DNA of 64,000 bases from Amycolatopsis rubida (GTDB lineage: Bacteria > Actinomycetota > Actinomycetes > Mycobacteriales > Pseudonocardiaceae), in NCBI RefSeq assembly GCF_900115345.1, contig NZ_FOWC01000001.1, positions 930,001-994,000 on the forward strand. The letters run 5' to 3'. This document shows positions 7,496 to 16,515 of the stretch, in pieces. A program made the translations under genes and the position numbers. The notes under the pieces were generated by a model, which was given only the letters and a program-made list of their open reading frames with translations, had not been told where the DNA came from and searched no databases. The number at the start of each line of letters is the position of its first letter. Within the stretch, counting starts at the first letter, position 1.

Positions 7496-8815
7496 TCAGA
7501 CCGTGTCCGGAGACGGGGTCTCGGGCCCCGGGATGGTGCGCGCCTTCACGCTACCGAAGGTGCGGCTGAGGTCCATTTCGGACTCAAGCACCGCGGCGAG
7601 CCGGCGCACGCCCTCGCGGATGCGCTCCGGCGTCGGATAGCAGTAGGACAACCGCATCTGACGGGAGCCGAAACCGTCAGCGTAGAAACCGGTGCCGGAC
7701 GCGTACGCGACCCGAGCGGTGACCGCGCGCGGCAACATCGCCTTGGTGTCAACGCCTTCCGGCACGGTGACCCACACGTAGAAGCCGCCGTCGGGGTTGG
7801 TCCAGGAGCAGCCGGGCGGCAGATACTGTTGCAGCGCCGACAACATCGCGTCGCGGCGTTCGCGGTAGTTCTCCCGGAACTTCTTGATCTGGCCCTTCCA
7901 GTCGTGCGTCGTGAGGTAGCGCGAGACGATCATCTGGTTGAAGGTCGGCGGGCACAACGTCGCGGATTCCGCTGCCAGCACAAGCTTTTCGCGCACCGCG
8001 TGCGGCGCGAGCACCCAGCCGACGCGCAGCCCGGAGGCGAACGTCTTCGAGAACGAGCCGAGGTACACGACGTTGTCCGGGTCGAGCGAGCGCAGCGCCG
8101 GGTAGGTCTGGCCGTCGAAACCGAGCAGGCCGTACGGGTTGTCCTCGATGATCAGCACGCCGTGCTCGCGGCAGATCTCCACGATTTCCGGACGCCGCTC
8201 GACCGACAGCGTCACGCCGGCCGGGTTGTGGAAATTCGGGATCGTGTAAAGGAATTTGACCCGCTGCCCGGCCTTTTCGGCTTGGCGCAAGGCTTCCCGC
8301 AACCCTTCGGGCACGAGACCATGCTCGTCCATCGCGACATGCACGACGTTCGCCTGGTAGGCGGAGAACGAGCCGAGCGCACCGACGTACGACGGGCCTT
8401 CGGCGATCACGACGTCACCCGGGTCGCAGAAGAGCCGGGTCACCATGTCGAGGCCCATCTGGGAACCGACGGTGACCACGACGTCGTCAGGGTGCGCCTT
8501 GATCCCCTCCAGAGCCATGATTTCGCAGATCTGGTCACGCAGTGCGGGGACCCCGTGCGCGGACCCGTACTGCAGGGCGACGAGCCCCTCCTCGGCGATG
8601 ATCTCGCCGACCTGAGCCGAGAGGGTGTCGAGCGGCAGCGCGGCGAGGTTCGGCATGCCGCCGGCGAGCGAGACGACCTCCGGCCGGCTTGCCACTGCGA
8701 AAAGCGCGCGGATCTCGGATGCGGTCATCCCGGCGGTACGTGCTGCGTACCGGTCGAGGTGCGGGTCGAGATTGTGGCGGCCGGTCTGCGGCTTTGCTGG
8801 GCGGTTCTCGGTCAT
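7496..8815 (-). CDS. PLP-dependent class I/II aminotransferase
   Basis: This is a 439-residue fold-type I aminotransferase of the 2-aminoadipate/LysN-like group. The PLP-binding lysine is K257 in GSFSKTFASGLRVGW. N194 and P198 in PNFHNPAG, D225 in IIEDNPYG and the final arginine near QMRLSYCYPTPERIREG are in place. There is no helix-turn-helix domain, so it is not a MocR regulator. It starts at ATG 8815 and lies 30 bases upstream of the ATP-grasp ligase, on the same strand. These two genes interrupt the parB-GNAT order known from mycobacteria, and the substrate is unknown. Confidence 0.85.
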   Translation of the reverse strand: MTENRPAKPQTGRHNLDPHLDRYAARTAGMTASEIRALFAVASRPEVVSLAGGMPNLAALPLDTLSAQVGEIIAEEGLVALQYGSAHGVPALRDQICEIMALEGIKAHPDDVVVTVGSQMGLDMVTRLFCDPGDVVIAEGPSYVGALGSFSAYQANVVHVAMDEHGLVPEGLREALRQAEKAGQRVKFLYTIPNFHNPAGVTLSVERRPEIVEICREHGVLIIEDNPYGLLGFDGQTYPALRSLDPDNVVYLGSFSKTFASGLRVGWVLAPHAVREKLVLAAESATLCPPTFNQMIVSRYLTTHDWKGQIKKFRENYRERRDAMLSALQQYLPPGCSWTNPDGGFYVWVTVPEGVDTKAMLPRAVTARVAYASGTGFYADGFGSRQMRLSYCYPTPERIREGVRRLAAVLESEMDLSRTFGSVKARTIPGPETPSPDTV

Positions 8816-8996
8816 CGGACACCTGAGGGCTCGGTGGTACCTGCTGGTAGATCCATCGAGTGTAACCGCGGCCTCTTCCGGCTCCCCGCTCTTCCGGCGC
8901 TTGTCACATCGGCCTATCCTCGGGATGGTTCTTCCGGCGCTGCCTGCGCTCTTGCGGGCGCGGATGCCGGAGTTGCGGGGTTCAGGGAGGTTTCAG

Positions 8997-9641
8997 GTGT
9001 CACGTCGCGTGGTGGGCGTCACCCTGGACAATCTTGAGCACCTGCCGAAGAGCTGCCGGCAGTGCGTGTACTGGGAGCTCGCGCCGCATCTGAAGGCCCA
9101 GGCCGAGGAGTACGGCTCCACCGAGGTCGAGAAGGAAGCCTGGGTCTCCAGCGTGCTGCTGGAATGGGGTTCCTGCGGCCGCATCGTCTACAGCGACACA
9201 CTGCCGGTCGGGTTCGTGCTCTACGCCCCGCCGAACGCGGTGCCCCGCTCGCTCGCCTTCCCGACGTCGCCGCCGAGCGCCGACGCCGTCCTGCTCACCG
9301 CCTCCCAGGTCCTGCCGGAATTCCGCGGCGGCGGCCTCGGCCGGATGCTGGTGCAGGCCGTGGCGAAGGACCTGACCAAACGTGGCGTCCGCGCGATCGA
9401 ATCCTTCGGCGACGCCACCCCTGACGACGAGGATCCGCTGGGCCAGCACTCGTGCGTGCTGCCCGCGGCTTTCCTGCAAAGCGTGGGCTTCAAAACGGTG
9501 CGTCCGCACCCCAAGTACCCGCGACTGCGCCTGGAACTGCGCTCGGCGATCAGCTGGAAGGAAGACGTCGAAGCCGCGCTGGAACGTCTGCTGGGCCAAG
9601 TGACGATCACGACCGCGGAACCGAGCCTCGGCCGCGCCTGA
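8997..9641 (+). CDS. GNAT family N-acetyltransferase (Rv3916c-like position)
   Basis: This 214-residue protein has the acetyl-CoA binding motif A of GNAT enzymes at 108-120 (PEFRGGGLGRMLV, the Q/RxxGxG/A loop). An unusual N-terminal segment, LEHLPKSCRQCVYWEL, carries a CRQC pair that could bind a metal. The start at GTG 8997 has AGGGAGG 6 bases upstream. The longer open frame back to 8625 overlaps the aminotransferase antisense and is rejected. A homologous acetyltransferase-like gene sits between parB and cwlM in mycobacteria. The substrate is unknown. The stop codon is part of the 18-bp repeat array. Confidence 0.85.
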   Translation: MSRRVVGVTLDNLEHLPKSCRQCVYWELAPHLKAQAEEYGSTEVEKEAWVSSVLLEWGSCGRIVYSDTLPVGFVLYAPPNAVPRSLAFPTSPPSADAVLLTASQVLPEFRGGGLGRMLVQAVAKDLTKRGVRAIESFGDATPDDEDPLGQHSCVLPAAFLQSVGFKTVRPHPKYPRLRLELRSAISWKEDVEAALERLLGQVTITTAEPSLGRA

Positions 9642-9691
9642 CCGGAGCTTCGCACCTGACCGGAGCTTCGCACCTGACCGGAGCTTCGCAC
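9638..9691. repeat. Three tandem 18-bp repeats at the end of the GNAT gene
   Basis: CTGACCGGAGCTTCGCAC occurs three times without mismatch (9638-9655, 9656-9673, 9674-9691). The first copy contains the GNAT stop codon. Copy-number change would leave the protein intact, because the first copy already supplies the stop. Confidence 0.9.
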
Positions 9692-10490
9692 CTGGGCCGG
9701 GCAGATCAGCCAGAATGACCTCGCTGACACCCACCATGAACGACCCGCCTGGCTAGCCCGCAGTGCCCCGCCACTCCCCGGCCGGCCGGTCACTCTCCGT
9801 GCCGACCGCCGCGCCAGCTACCGGGTCTCGTCCGCTTCGTGCGCTCCGCAATCCACCCATTCCCGACCCGGTACGCAGCCGCTCGAACCGCATCGTCCGA
9901 GGTCAGCCCCAGCCTCTCCGCCGCCGACTCGGGTGGAGTTCCGCTGCCGCCAGACCGCGCCCGACAAGTTCCATACCACTTCCGATTCGCTCGGAAAACA
10001 CCCACTCCCGGTACCTGTGCACAACTGTGGAAGAGTCCCCGAGTTATCCACAGATTGCAGATAGAGGCGGTGGAAAAGCTGTGGATGGATAGAATGGATC
10101 TGGGGACGCCCCCCGGGAAGGGTGGGGGCTGCCCCCAGGTGTGGTGGGTGTTGTGGCGGTGGGGCGCAAGTTCTTGTGGCGCCGGTTAAGCGGTGTGGTG
10201 GCTCCGGTTGTTTGGTGTTCTGGGCGCGGATGGCGGGGTGTGGGGGTGGGGCTGGAGTCGTGGGGAGACTCGGCCGAGGGGGAGGCGGCTGGCGGTGACT
10301 GTGGGTAGTGGTTGGTAGAGGTGAGTGCGGGTCAGCACGGGTAAACGGGAGCAGGCGGGGGCTGAGCGGGCGGTGGGGCGTCGGGGCGCGCTGAGCGGGG
10401 CCCTGGCGGTATTCGCGGGCAAGGGCCGGGGCAGGGCGAATCAGGGCGTAGCTAGGGGCAGGGACGAACCGCGAGGGTGAATAGCGAGAG
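9692..10490. other. 800-bp gap with a DnaA-box cluster and GC hairpin
   Basis: I see no gene I can support. The region holds the DnaA-box-like cluster at 10016-10088, then a palindrome TGGGGGC-T-GCCCCCA at 10123-10137, then about 300 bases of G-rich low-complexity DNA. It separates the GNAT gene from the convergent cwlM operon end. Confidence 0.6.
10016..10088. promoter_or_regulatory. Cluster of DnaA-box-like 9-mers
   Basis: TTATCCACA at 10044-10052 is a perfect consensus DnaA box. TGTGCACAA (10016-10024), TGTGGAAGA (10026-10034) and TGTGGATGG (10080-10088) are related 9-mers on the other strand. Four such sites in 73 bases of non-coding DNA is unlikely by chance at this GC content. The role is unknown: a DnaA-titration site or an accessory origin element are options. 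Confidence 0.6.
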
Positions 10491-11639
10491 CTATTCGGCC
10501 TTGGCCAGTTCGTGGGCCAGGACGTCGGCGAAGGTGAAGGTGCCGGTCGGCTGGTCGCCTTCGCCGAGGAGGTAGAGGCGCTTGACCGCGATGAGGATGC
10601 CCTCGGCCACGACGTCGCGGAAGGCGGGGTCGCCGAGGCGGGCGGCGTCGTCCGGGTTCGTCAGGTAGCCGATTTCCACGCGGACCGCCGGGCAGCGCGT
10701 GCGGGTGAAGATCTCCCACGTCTTGTAGTGCGTGCGGCAGTCCAGCAGGCCGGTACGGGCCGCGACCTCGCGCTGGATGAAGCCGGCCAGCAGTTCGCCG
10801 ACGGTGGACGTCGTGCCGTTGCCGGTGCCGAAGTGGAAGCTCGCCACGCCCTGCGCGCGCGGCGACGGGTTGCTGTCGTTGTGCAGCGACAGGAACAGAT
10901 CCGCGCCGGCGTCATTGGCGAAACGGGCGCGTTCGAAATCCGTCGGGCTGTGGTTCGGGCCCCGGCTGATCAGGGCCTCCATGCCGGTGGCCTGCATCCG
11001 GCCTTCAAGCCGGCGCGCCAGGTCCCAGGCGATGTCCGCTTCGCGCAGGCCGCCGGCGACCACGCCGAGGTCTTCGCCGCCGTGGCCCGGGTCGATCACG
11101 ATGCGCTTGCCGCGCAGGCGCGGGCCCGCCTGGCGCACCTGCTCCTGCTCGCGCAGGAAAACCGGGCGGCCGCCGCGGGCGCGCGGCGACGACAGGCGGT
11201 GCAGTTCGCGGATGGTGGCCGGGCCGCAGATGCCGTCCGACGTCAGCCGCATGTCGCGCTGGAAGGTGCGCAGGGCGCGCTCGGTCTGGGGACCGAAGTA
11301 GCCGTCCGGGCGGCCCGCGTCAAAGCCCAGCTCGGTGAGCCGCTCCTGAAGAGTGAAAACGTCGTCGCCCTGCACCGGCGACGACAAAAGGTACTGGAGC
11401 GGGCGGCTCCCGAGGTGATAGCTGGCACCCTTGAGCGCCTGGTACGTCGCCGGGCCCACCACCCCGTCGGTGATGAGCCCGCGGCGCTGCTGGAACGCGC
11501 GCACGGCCTGCTCCACCGCGACGTCGAACGTGTTGTACCGCTCGGTCCCCGCCACCGGCGGGAGCAGATCCATCCCGGCAAGGATCGACCTGATCTCGGC
11601 GACGTCGGGACCGGCGTCACCGCGGCGGAGTACCCGCAT
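10491..11639 (-). CDS. cwlM: CwlM-like N-acetylmuramoyl-L-alanine amidase with two PG-binding domains
   Basis: The 382-residue protein has two peptidoglycan-binding domains (1-72 and 78-150) and a C-terminal Amidase_3 domain (about 178-375). The zinc-ligand and catalytic positions H186 (DPGHGG), E200, H253 (SLHND) and E322 (VEIGYLTNP) are all present, so it could be an active amidase. In mycobacteria the orthologue in this position is a cytoplasmic regulator that activates MurA after PknB phosphorylation. As in that case, no signal peptide is visible. The ATG at 11639 follows GAGGAG, so the longer frame to 11822 is rejected. It is the last gene of the trx-cwlM block. Confidence 0.9.
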   Translation of the reverse strand: MRVLRRGDAGPDVAEIRSILAGMDLLPPVAGTERYNTFDVAVEQAVRAFQQRRGLITDGVVGPATYQALKGASYHLGSRPLQYLLSSPVQGDDVFTLQERLTELGFDAGRPDGYFGPQTERALRTFQRDMRLTSDGICGPATIRELHRLSSPRARGGRPVFLREQEQVRQAGPRLRGKRIVIDPGHGGEDLGVVAGGLREADIAWDLARRLEGRMQATGMEALISRGPNHSPTDFERARFANDAGADLFLSLHNDSNPSPRAQGVASFHFGTGNGTTSTVGELLAGFIQREVAARTGLLDCRTHYKTWEIFTRTRCPAVRVEIGYLTNPDDAARLGDPAFRDVVAEGILIAVKRLYLLGEGDQPTGTFTFADVLAHELAKAE

Positions 11640-11907
11640 GCACTCCTCGCTCTTCCTCAGGCACCGAAACCGGCTCGATGCGAAACAGAAACCCGGGTAG
11701 GGGTGTACCCAGGCACCCATTGTGCCCTGTGAACTCTCGGTAAGGACGCAGGCCCGGTCGGTGCGCCATCGGAGGGGTGCGCGCCGGTTGCCGGGACACG
11801 CCGGGCGCACCTGCGCGCACACCCCCGCGCGGGTGGTTCCCGAACGAGCGAGAACCCGGACCGGCGAGTCGATCGCCGCTGGCCCGGGTTCTCAGCAGGT
11901 GGACCGC

Positions 11908-12231
11908 TCAGAGCACGTCGGCGAGATCGGACAGCAGCGCGGCCTTCGGCTTCGCGCCCACGATCTGCTTCACCGGCTTACCGCCCTGGAACAGGATCAG
12001 CGTCGGAATCGACATCACCTGGTAGTCACGCGCCGTGTTCGGGTTCTCGTCGATGTCGAGCTTCGCGACCTTGATCTTGTCGCCGTTTTCCTTCGCGATC
12101 TCCTCGAGTACCGGGGCGACCATCTTGCACGGCCCGCACCAGGTCGCCCAGAAATCGACGAGAACGGGCTTCTCGCTGGTCAGGACGTCGTCCACGAACG
12201 ACTTGTCGGTCACCTTCACGGGTTCGGACAT
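11908..12231 (-). CDS. trxA: Thioredoxin
   Basis: This 107-residue thioredoxin reduces protein disulfides in the cytoplasm. The active site WCGPC has its cysteines at 32 and 35. The cis-proline motif is in [10 protein letters not shown], and the C-terminal PKAALLSDL helix is typical. ATG 12231 (MSEPVKV) follows AAGGAGCAAGCG. A GTG five codons earlier would overlap that Shine-Dalgarno. It lies 28 bases after trxB, so the enzyme pair is an operon, matching the trxB2-trxC-cwlM order of mycobacteria. Confidence 0.97.
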   Translation of the reverse strand: MSEPVKVTDKSFVDDVLTSEKPVLVDFWATWCGPCKMVAPVLEEIAKENGDKIKVAKLDIDENPNTARDYQVMSIPTLILFQGGKPVKQIVGAKPKAALLSDLADVL

Positions 12232-12259
12232 CGCTTGCTCCTTCAACTCGGTGGAAAAG

Positions 12260-13252
12260 TCAGTGCTCGCCGACGCCGTAGCCGCCGCCGACCAGCTCCG
12301 GTGCTTCGTTCGCCTCGGTCTCGCCGTGCTCCGCGAGCCATCGTTCCGCGTCGATCGCCGCGCTGCAGCCGGAACCGGCCGCGGTGATCGCCTGCCGGTA
12401 AGTGCGGTCCACCAGGTCGCCCGCGGCGAACACCCCGGGCAGGTTCGTGTACGACGTGCGGCCCTGGGTGAGCACGTAGCCGTCCTCGTCCACGTCCACC
12501 TGACCGCGCACCAGTTCGCTGCGCGGATCGTGGCCGATCGCGACGAAGAACCCGCTCACGTCGAGCGTCTTCTCCTCGCCGGACTTCGTGTCGCGCACCT
12601 TCAGGCCGGACACCGTCCCGTCGCCCTCGACCCCGGTGATCTGCGAGTTCAGCTGCCACTTGATCTTCTCGTTCGCGCGAGCGCGCTCAAGCATGATCTT
12701 CGAGGCCCGGAACTCGTCGCGGCGGTGCACGATCGTCACGGACTTGGCGAACTTCGTGAGGAAGGTCGCCTCCTCCATCGCCGAGTCGCCTCCACCGGCC
12801 ACCGCGATGTCGTGGTCGCGGAAGAAGAAACCGTCACAGGTCGCACAGGCGGACACTCCGTGGCCGAGCAGCTCCTGCTCGCCCGGCACCTTCAGGTACC
12901 GCGCGGCGGCGCCCATCGCCAGCACGACGGCGCGCGCGGCGTAGCGCTGGCCGTTCGCGACGACGTACTTCACCTCGCCGGTCAGCTCAAGCGACTCGAC
13001 GTCTTCCGCGCGCAGCTCGGCTCCGAACCGTTCGGCCTGCTTGCGCATCTCCTCCATCAGGTCCGGGCCCTGGATCCCGTCGCGGAAGCCTGGGAAGTTC
13101 TCGACCTCGGTGGTCGTCATCAGCGCACCGCCGAACTGCGTGCCCTCGAACACCAGAGGTTCGAGCTGTGCGCGCGCCGCGTAGACCGCTGCGGTGTAAC
13201 CGGCAGGACCCGACCCGACGACGATCAGGTTCCTGATTTCCTCGGCAGCCAC
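12260..13252 (-). CDS. trxB: Thioredoxin reductase
   Basis: This 330-residue flavoenzyme moves electrons from NADPH to thioredoxin. The FAD-binding [15 protein letters not shown] motif is at 13-27, the redox CATC at 136-139, the NADPH-binding [13 protein letters not shown] follows, and the second FAD motif is [20 protein letters not shown]. It starts with GTG at 13252. The last 20 residues ([18 protein letters not shown]) are a non-conserved tail. A 94-base gap to the anti-sigma gene may hold a separate promoter, since SigM-type regulons often include the trx genes. Confidence 0.97.
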   Translation of the reverse strand: MAAEEIRNLIVVGSGPAGYTAAVYAARAQLEPLVFEGTQFGGALMTTTEVENFPGFRDGIQGPDLMEEMRKQAERFGAELRAEDVESLELTGEVKYVVANGQRYAARAVVLAMGAAARYLKVPGEQELLGHGVSACATCDGFFFRDHDIAVAGGGDSAMEEATFLTKFAKSVTIVHRRDEFRASKIMLERARANEKIKWQLNSQITGVEGDGTVSGLKVRDTKSGEEKTLDVSGFFVAIGHDPRSELVRGQVDVDEDGYVLTQGRTSYTNLPGVFAAGDLVDRTYRQAITAAGSGCSAAIDAERWLAEHGETEANEAPELVGGGYGVGEH

Positions 13253-13346
13253 CCGTCAACCCTCCGCTCGTCATGACCTGTGCTCCAGGCTCAACACGAT
13301 CGTAGGTGGAGGTGTTCCCGGCGGTGACGCCCGCTACGTCCGGGCG

Positions 13347-14144
13347 CTACTTCTTGCCGACCACCTTGTCGAACAGCTTGTCCGGGTTCCCCGGCCCGCA
13401 GTCCGCGCCGAAGGCGACCAGCCGGAACTGCGCGAGCTTGCCGGTGGTGTAAATCGCCACCACGCCCGGCTTGCCCTCGACGGTCACCGGTCGCACGCCT
13501 TCCGGCCGCACCGCCGGATCCATGCCTGCCGCGGCGACGCACGCGTCGAAGCGTTTCGAGTCCTGCAACGGGCCGTAGTTCCGCACGCCGAGACCGCCGC
13601 CCAGCAGCGCTTCCGCACCGCTGCCGTCGCTTCCGACGGACGGGCCGCCGACCGCGGACGGTGCGGGCGCGGCGACGCCGGACGTGTCCGTCTTCGTCGC
13701 ACCGGGAACTGTCAGGGTGATCGCTACCGCCGCGGCCGCGGCGGCGGTCAGGATCCCGGCACCCCAGCCGAGCTGCCGGTTCCGCCGTTTCCGCGCCGCC
13801 GACAGGTCCACCACCGGCGCGACCGGCGGCGCAGCGGACTCCGGTGCGGCCGCCGGAAACGTCGCCTCCTGCCGGGCCGCCGACTCCGCGGCGAGCGCGG
13901 CGTCGAGCCTGGCCGCGAACTCGGCGGGCATCGGCGGGGCCGGTGCCGCGGCGAGCGCGGACAGATCGGCGGTGGTCGCCTCAAGCGCCTCGATGATCGC
14001 GCGCGCCTCCGGATCCGCGTTCACCCGCGGCCACAGCTGCGCTGCCTCCTGGTCGTCGAGGACCCCGGCGTGGAGGTCGGCGAGCAGGTCGACAGACCAG
14101 GGCGGTCCGATGGTTCCGCCTGCCCCCCGGCTCTCGTCCGTCAT
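13347..14144 (-). CDS. Anti-sigma-M factor RsmA-like membrane protein
   Basis: This 265-residue single-pass membrane protein directly follows sigM, with ATG 14144 overlapping the sigM stop as ATGA. The cytoplasmic part (1-127) begins with PPWSVDLLADLHAGVLDDQE, similar to the anti-SigM of mycobacteria, and should hold the sigma factor. The membrane helix is at about 129-150 (LGWGAGILTAAAAAAVAITL). An extracytoplasmic part of about 115 residues ends KLFDKVVGKK and contains two cysteines. No zinc-binding HxxxCxxC motif is visible, as in the mycobacterial RsmA type. Confidence 0.85.
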   Translation of the reverse strand: MTDESRGAGGTIGPPWSVDLLADLHAGVLDDQEAAQLWPRVNADPEARAIIEALEATTADLSALAAAPAPPMPAEFAARLDAALAAESAARQEATFPAAAPESAAPPVAPVVDLSAARKRRNRQLGWGAGILTAAAAAAVAITLTVPGATKTDTSGVAAPAPSAVGGPSVGSDGSGAEALLGGGLGVRNYGPLQDSKRFDACVAAAGMDPAVRPEGVRPVTVEGKPGVVAIYTTGKLAQFRLVAFGADCGPGNPDKLFDKVVGKK

Positions 14145-14806
14145 CGTCCCTCCCCGTTCCCCGGCGAGCGCTGGGCTCGCCCGGCACTCCGGGACTCCTC
14201 CGAAGTGGCGTGCTTGCGTTTGCTTTCGTTAGTTGGGACGTCGCCACCCCCGTCCGGGTTCCGCAGATGCCCGAGAACCTTCGCGAGTTTCCCCCGCCCG
14301 CGCGCGCACCGGCTCTTGACCGTGCCCTCGGCGATGCCGAGCATTTTCGCGGTCTCGGCCACCGAATAGCCCTCGACGTCGACGAGCAGGATCGGCGCGC
14401 GCTGGTCTTCGGGCAGCTCGTCGAGCGCCTTGCGGACCAGCAGGCTGGTTTCCTTCTCGGCCATCGAATCGCCGGGCGCGGCCGGTTCGTTGTACTCGCC
14501 GGTCTCGGGCAGCGGCACCGTCGGCCGGGCCTGCTTCCGCCGGATCCGGTCGAGGCACGCGTTCACCACGATCCGGTGCAGCCACGTCGTGACCTGCGAC
14601 TCCGCGCGGAACTTGCCCGCCGCGCGGAAGGCCGAGATGAACGCCTCCTGCAGCGCGTCCGCCGCCTCTTCCGGATCGCGCAGCGTGCGCAGCGCTACCG
14701 CCCACATGCGGTCTCGATGCCGCCGGACCAGTTCACTGAACGCATGCGGATCGCCCGCGGCGTGTGCCGCGATCAGATCCGCATCCGTGGGAGCTGCAGC
14801 CGTCAC
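14141..14806 (-). CDS. sigM: ECF sigma factor SigM
   Basis: This 221-residue ECF sigma factor has region 2 at about 20-90 (SELVRRHRDRMWAVALRTL, then DALQEAFISAFRAAGKFR) and region 4 at about 120-175 (LPEDQRAPILLVDVEGYSVA with the GTVKSRCARGRGKL recognition helix). A charged tail of about 40 residues follows region 4. The GTG at 14806 lies 31 bases after the pseudokinase gene. The order murJ - pseudokinase - sigM - anti-sigma - trxB - trxA matches the mycobacterial locus and links sigma activity with envelope and redox stress. Confidence 0.93.
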   Translation of the reverse strand: MTAAAPTDADLIAAHAAGDPHAFSELVRRHRDRMWAVALRTLRDPEEAADALQEAFISAFRAAGKFRAESQVTTWLHRIVVNACLDRIRRKQARPTVPLPETGEYNEPAAPGDSMAEKETSLLVRKALDELPEDQRAPILLVDVEGYSVAETAKMLGIAEGTVKSRCARGRGKLAKVLGHLRNPDGGGDVPTNESKRKHATSEESRSAGRAQRSPGNGEGR

Positions 14807-14837
14807 CCGGCAGAGCCTACTGAGTCGTGCTCGCAGC

Positions 14838-16436
14838 TCACGCCGCAGGCAGGAAGCTCAGCTCTCCGATCTGGGTCAGGAAGCCGTCGCCGCCGTTGTC
14901 GCCCAGCTGGGTGATCCAGACGATGAAGTACTGGCTTTGCGTCGGCTGCTGCAGGGTGATCGTGGTGTCCGGCCCGTTCAGGTCGCCGCTCCCGACCACC
15001 TTGGTGTCGTCGAGCTGTGGATTCTTGCTGTCCGCCGACCGGATCTCGACCTTCGTGCCCGGGCTGTTCGCGCTGATTTTCACCTGCGCGAGGTTCACCG
15101 GGTTGTCGAACGAGACCGCGATGCCGACGCCGGGCTTCAGCGCGGGCAGCTGCTGCTGGTACTGGTCGGTCTTCCAGACCGTTCCCGGATCTCCGTCGAT
15201 CGTGTTCTTCGCCCGGCCCGGGTTGTCGCCGGAGCCCTGCGGGTTGTAGACCGACGCCGACTTCGGGGCCACCGGGTCGCCGATCTTCGGGCCGGCCGGC
15301 GGCTGGTTCGACGGCGGTGGGGCCTGGTTGCCCGGGTTGGCCGGGGCCGAGCTGGGCGGTGCCGCGACGTTGATCGCGGGACCGGTCGGCTTGCCGTCGC
15401 CCTGGAACAGGTTGATCAGCATCAGCCCGCCCCACGCGAGGATCACCACGGTGGCGACCACCAGCACGGTGACGCCGAAGGCCAGCTTCCGCCGCCGCGC
15501 GACGTCCTTCACCGGCTTCTTCGTGGTCCAGATCGTGCCGTCGGTCTCCGCCGCTGCCTCGTCCTTGCCGACCGCGTTGATCAGCTGGGTGCGTTCCTCC
15601 TGCTCGGCGACCTGGCCGAGCACGCGAAGAATGGCCGAGCTGGTGCGGATCCCGCCGCTGCCGCCGTCCTCGATCGTGCGCACGGCCAGCGAGGACAGCT
15701 CCGGTGGCACCGCGGGCACCAGCGACCGCGGTGGCACCACGTGCCCCTGCGGCGTGAGCGGGGCCGCGGCAATCGCGGGCGGTCCGCCCGGCAGCGCCCA
15801 GCGTCCGGTGAGCAGCAGATACAGCACCGCGCCGAGCGCCTTGACGTCGTCGCGGAGAGTGGCTTCCGGCAGCGGGCCGGGGAAGGCGAGTTTGAGCGCG
15901 CCGCCCGGCGTGAGCCGCAGCCGCTGCGGGTGGTCGAGGCCGAGGACGAGACCGTTCTGGTGGGCATGGTCGACCGCTTCGGCGAGCGCCTGCACCATCC
16001 GCGCGGCCGCGGCCGGGGCCACCGGGCGCTGCGCGACCAGGTCCACCAGGTCGCTGCCCTTGGTCCACTCCGCCACCACGACGCCGAGCAGCCCCTCGCT
16101 GGAGGTGACCCCGCTGCCGAGGCTGAGCACGTCCAGCACCCTGGCGACGCCGCCGTGCCCGAACTTCGACGCGTGCGCGGCCCGTTCCAGGGTGCGCCTC
16201 GCCTGCCGCGCCGCCTCCGGATCGGCCGGATCGCCGACCAGCAGCGTCAGTGCGACGTCCCGTTTGAGCTGCCCGTCCCGCGCGCGCCACAGGTGCGCGG
16301 CGGCCCGCTCGTCTACCCCGAACTGGGCAAGCAGGCGGTACCGGCCGTCCCCTACGACGCGTCCGGGCGCGAGCGATCCGCCCCGGGCGCGAATGCCCGC
16401 GGCGTCCCCCGCCTGCTCGCTTCGTCTCGTGTCCAC
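14838..16436 (-). CDS. MurJ-associated pseudokinase membrane protein
   Basis: The 532-residue protein has a kinase-like fold (about 28-290) that has lost its catalytic residues: the VAIK lysine is replaced in DVALTLLV, HRD is replaced by the GLDHPQRLRL segment and DFG by AFPG. It resembles the pseudokinase part of mycobacterial MviN/MurJ, which is phosphorylated by PknB and binds FhaA. A membrane helix lies at about 323-350. The extracytoplasmic part (400-532) resembles the carbohydrate-binding-like domain of MviN. Here it is separate from MurJ, 79 bases downstream of murJ on the same strand. A putative protein-kinase regulator of lipid II export is the best reading. Confidence 0.85.
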   Translation of the reverse strand: MDTRRSEQAGDAAGIRARGGSLAPGRVVGDGRYRLLAQFGVDERAAAHLWRARDGQLKRDVALTLLVGDPADPEAARQARRTLERAAHASKFGHGGVARVLDVLSLGSGVTSSEGLLGVVVAEWTKGSDLVDLVAQRPVAPAAAARMVQALAEAVDHAHQNGLVLGLDHPQRLRLTPGGALKLAFPGPLPEATLRDDVKALGAVLYLLLTGRWALPGGPPAIAAAPLTPQGHVVPPRSLVPAVPPELSSLAVRTIEDGGSGGIRTSSAILRVLGQVAEQEERTQLINAVGKDEAAAETDGTIWTTKKPVKDVARRRKLAFGVTVLVVATVVILAWGGLMLINLFQGDGKPTGPAINVAAPPSSAPANPGNQAPPPSNQPPAGPKIGDPVAPKSASVYNPQGSGDNPGRAKNTIDGDPGTVWKTDQYQQQLPALKPGVGIAVSFDNPVNLAQVKISANSPGTKVEIRSADSKNPQLDDTKVVGSGDLNGPDTTITLQQPTQSQYFIVWITQLGDNGGDGFLTQIGELSFLPAA

Positions 16437-16515
16437 GCTCTCTCCCGCTTCGCTCCCGGCACCGAGGGTACCCGGATCATCAGCCGTAGAAGCGTCGTGA
16501 GTCGTGAATCAATCG

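Noticed and set aside
9790..10005. 71-codon minus-strand frame containing ESAAERLGLTSDDAVRAAAY
   Set aside because: Partly protein-like, but no start signal or known family; overlapping frames are equally long.
10186..10422. 78-codon minus-strand frame before cwlM
   Set aside because: Low-complexity Pro, Thr and Arg; G-rich DNA gives such frames by chance.
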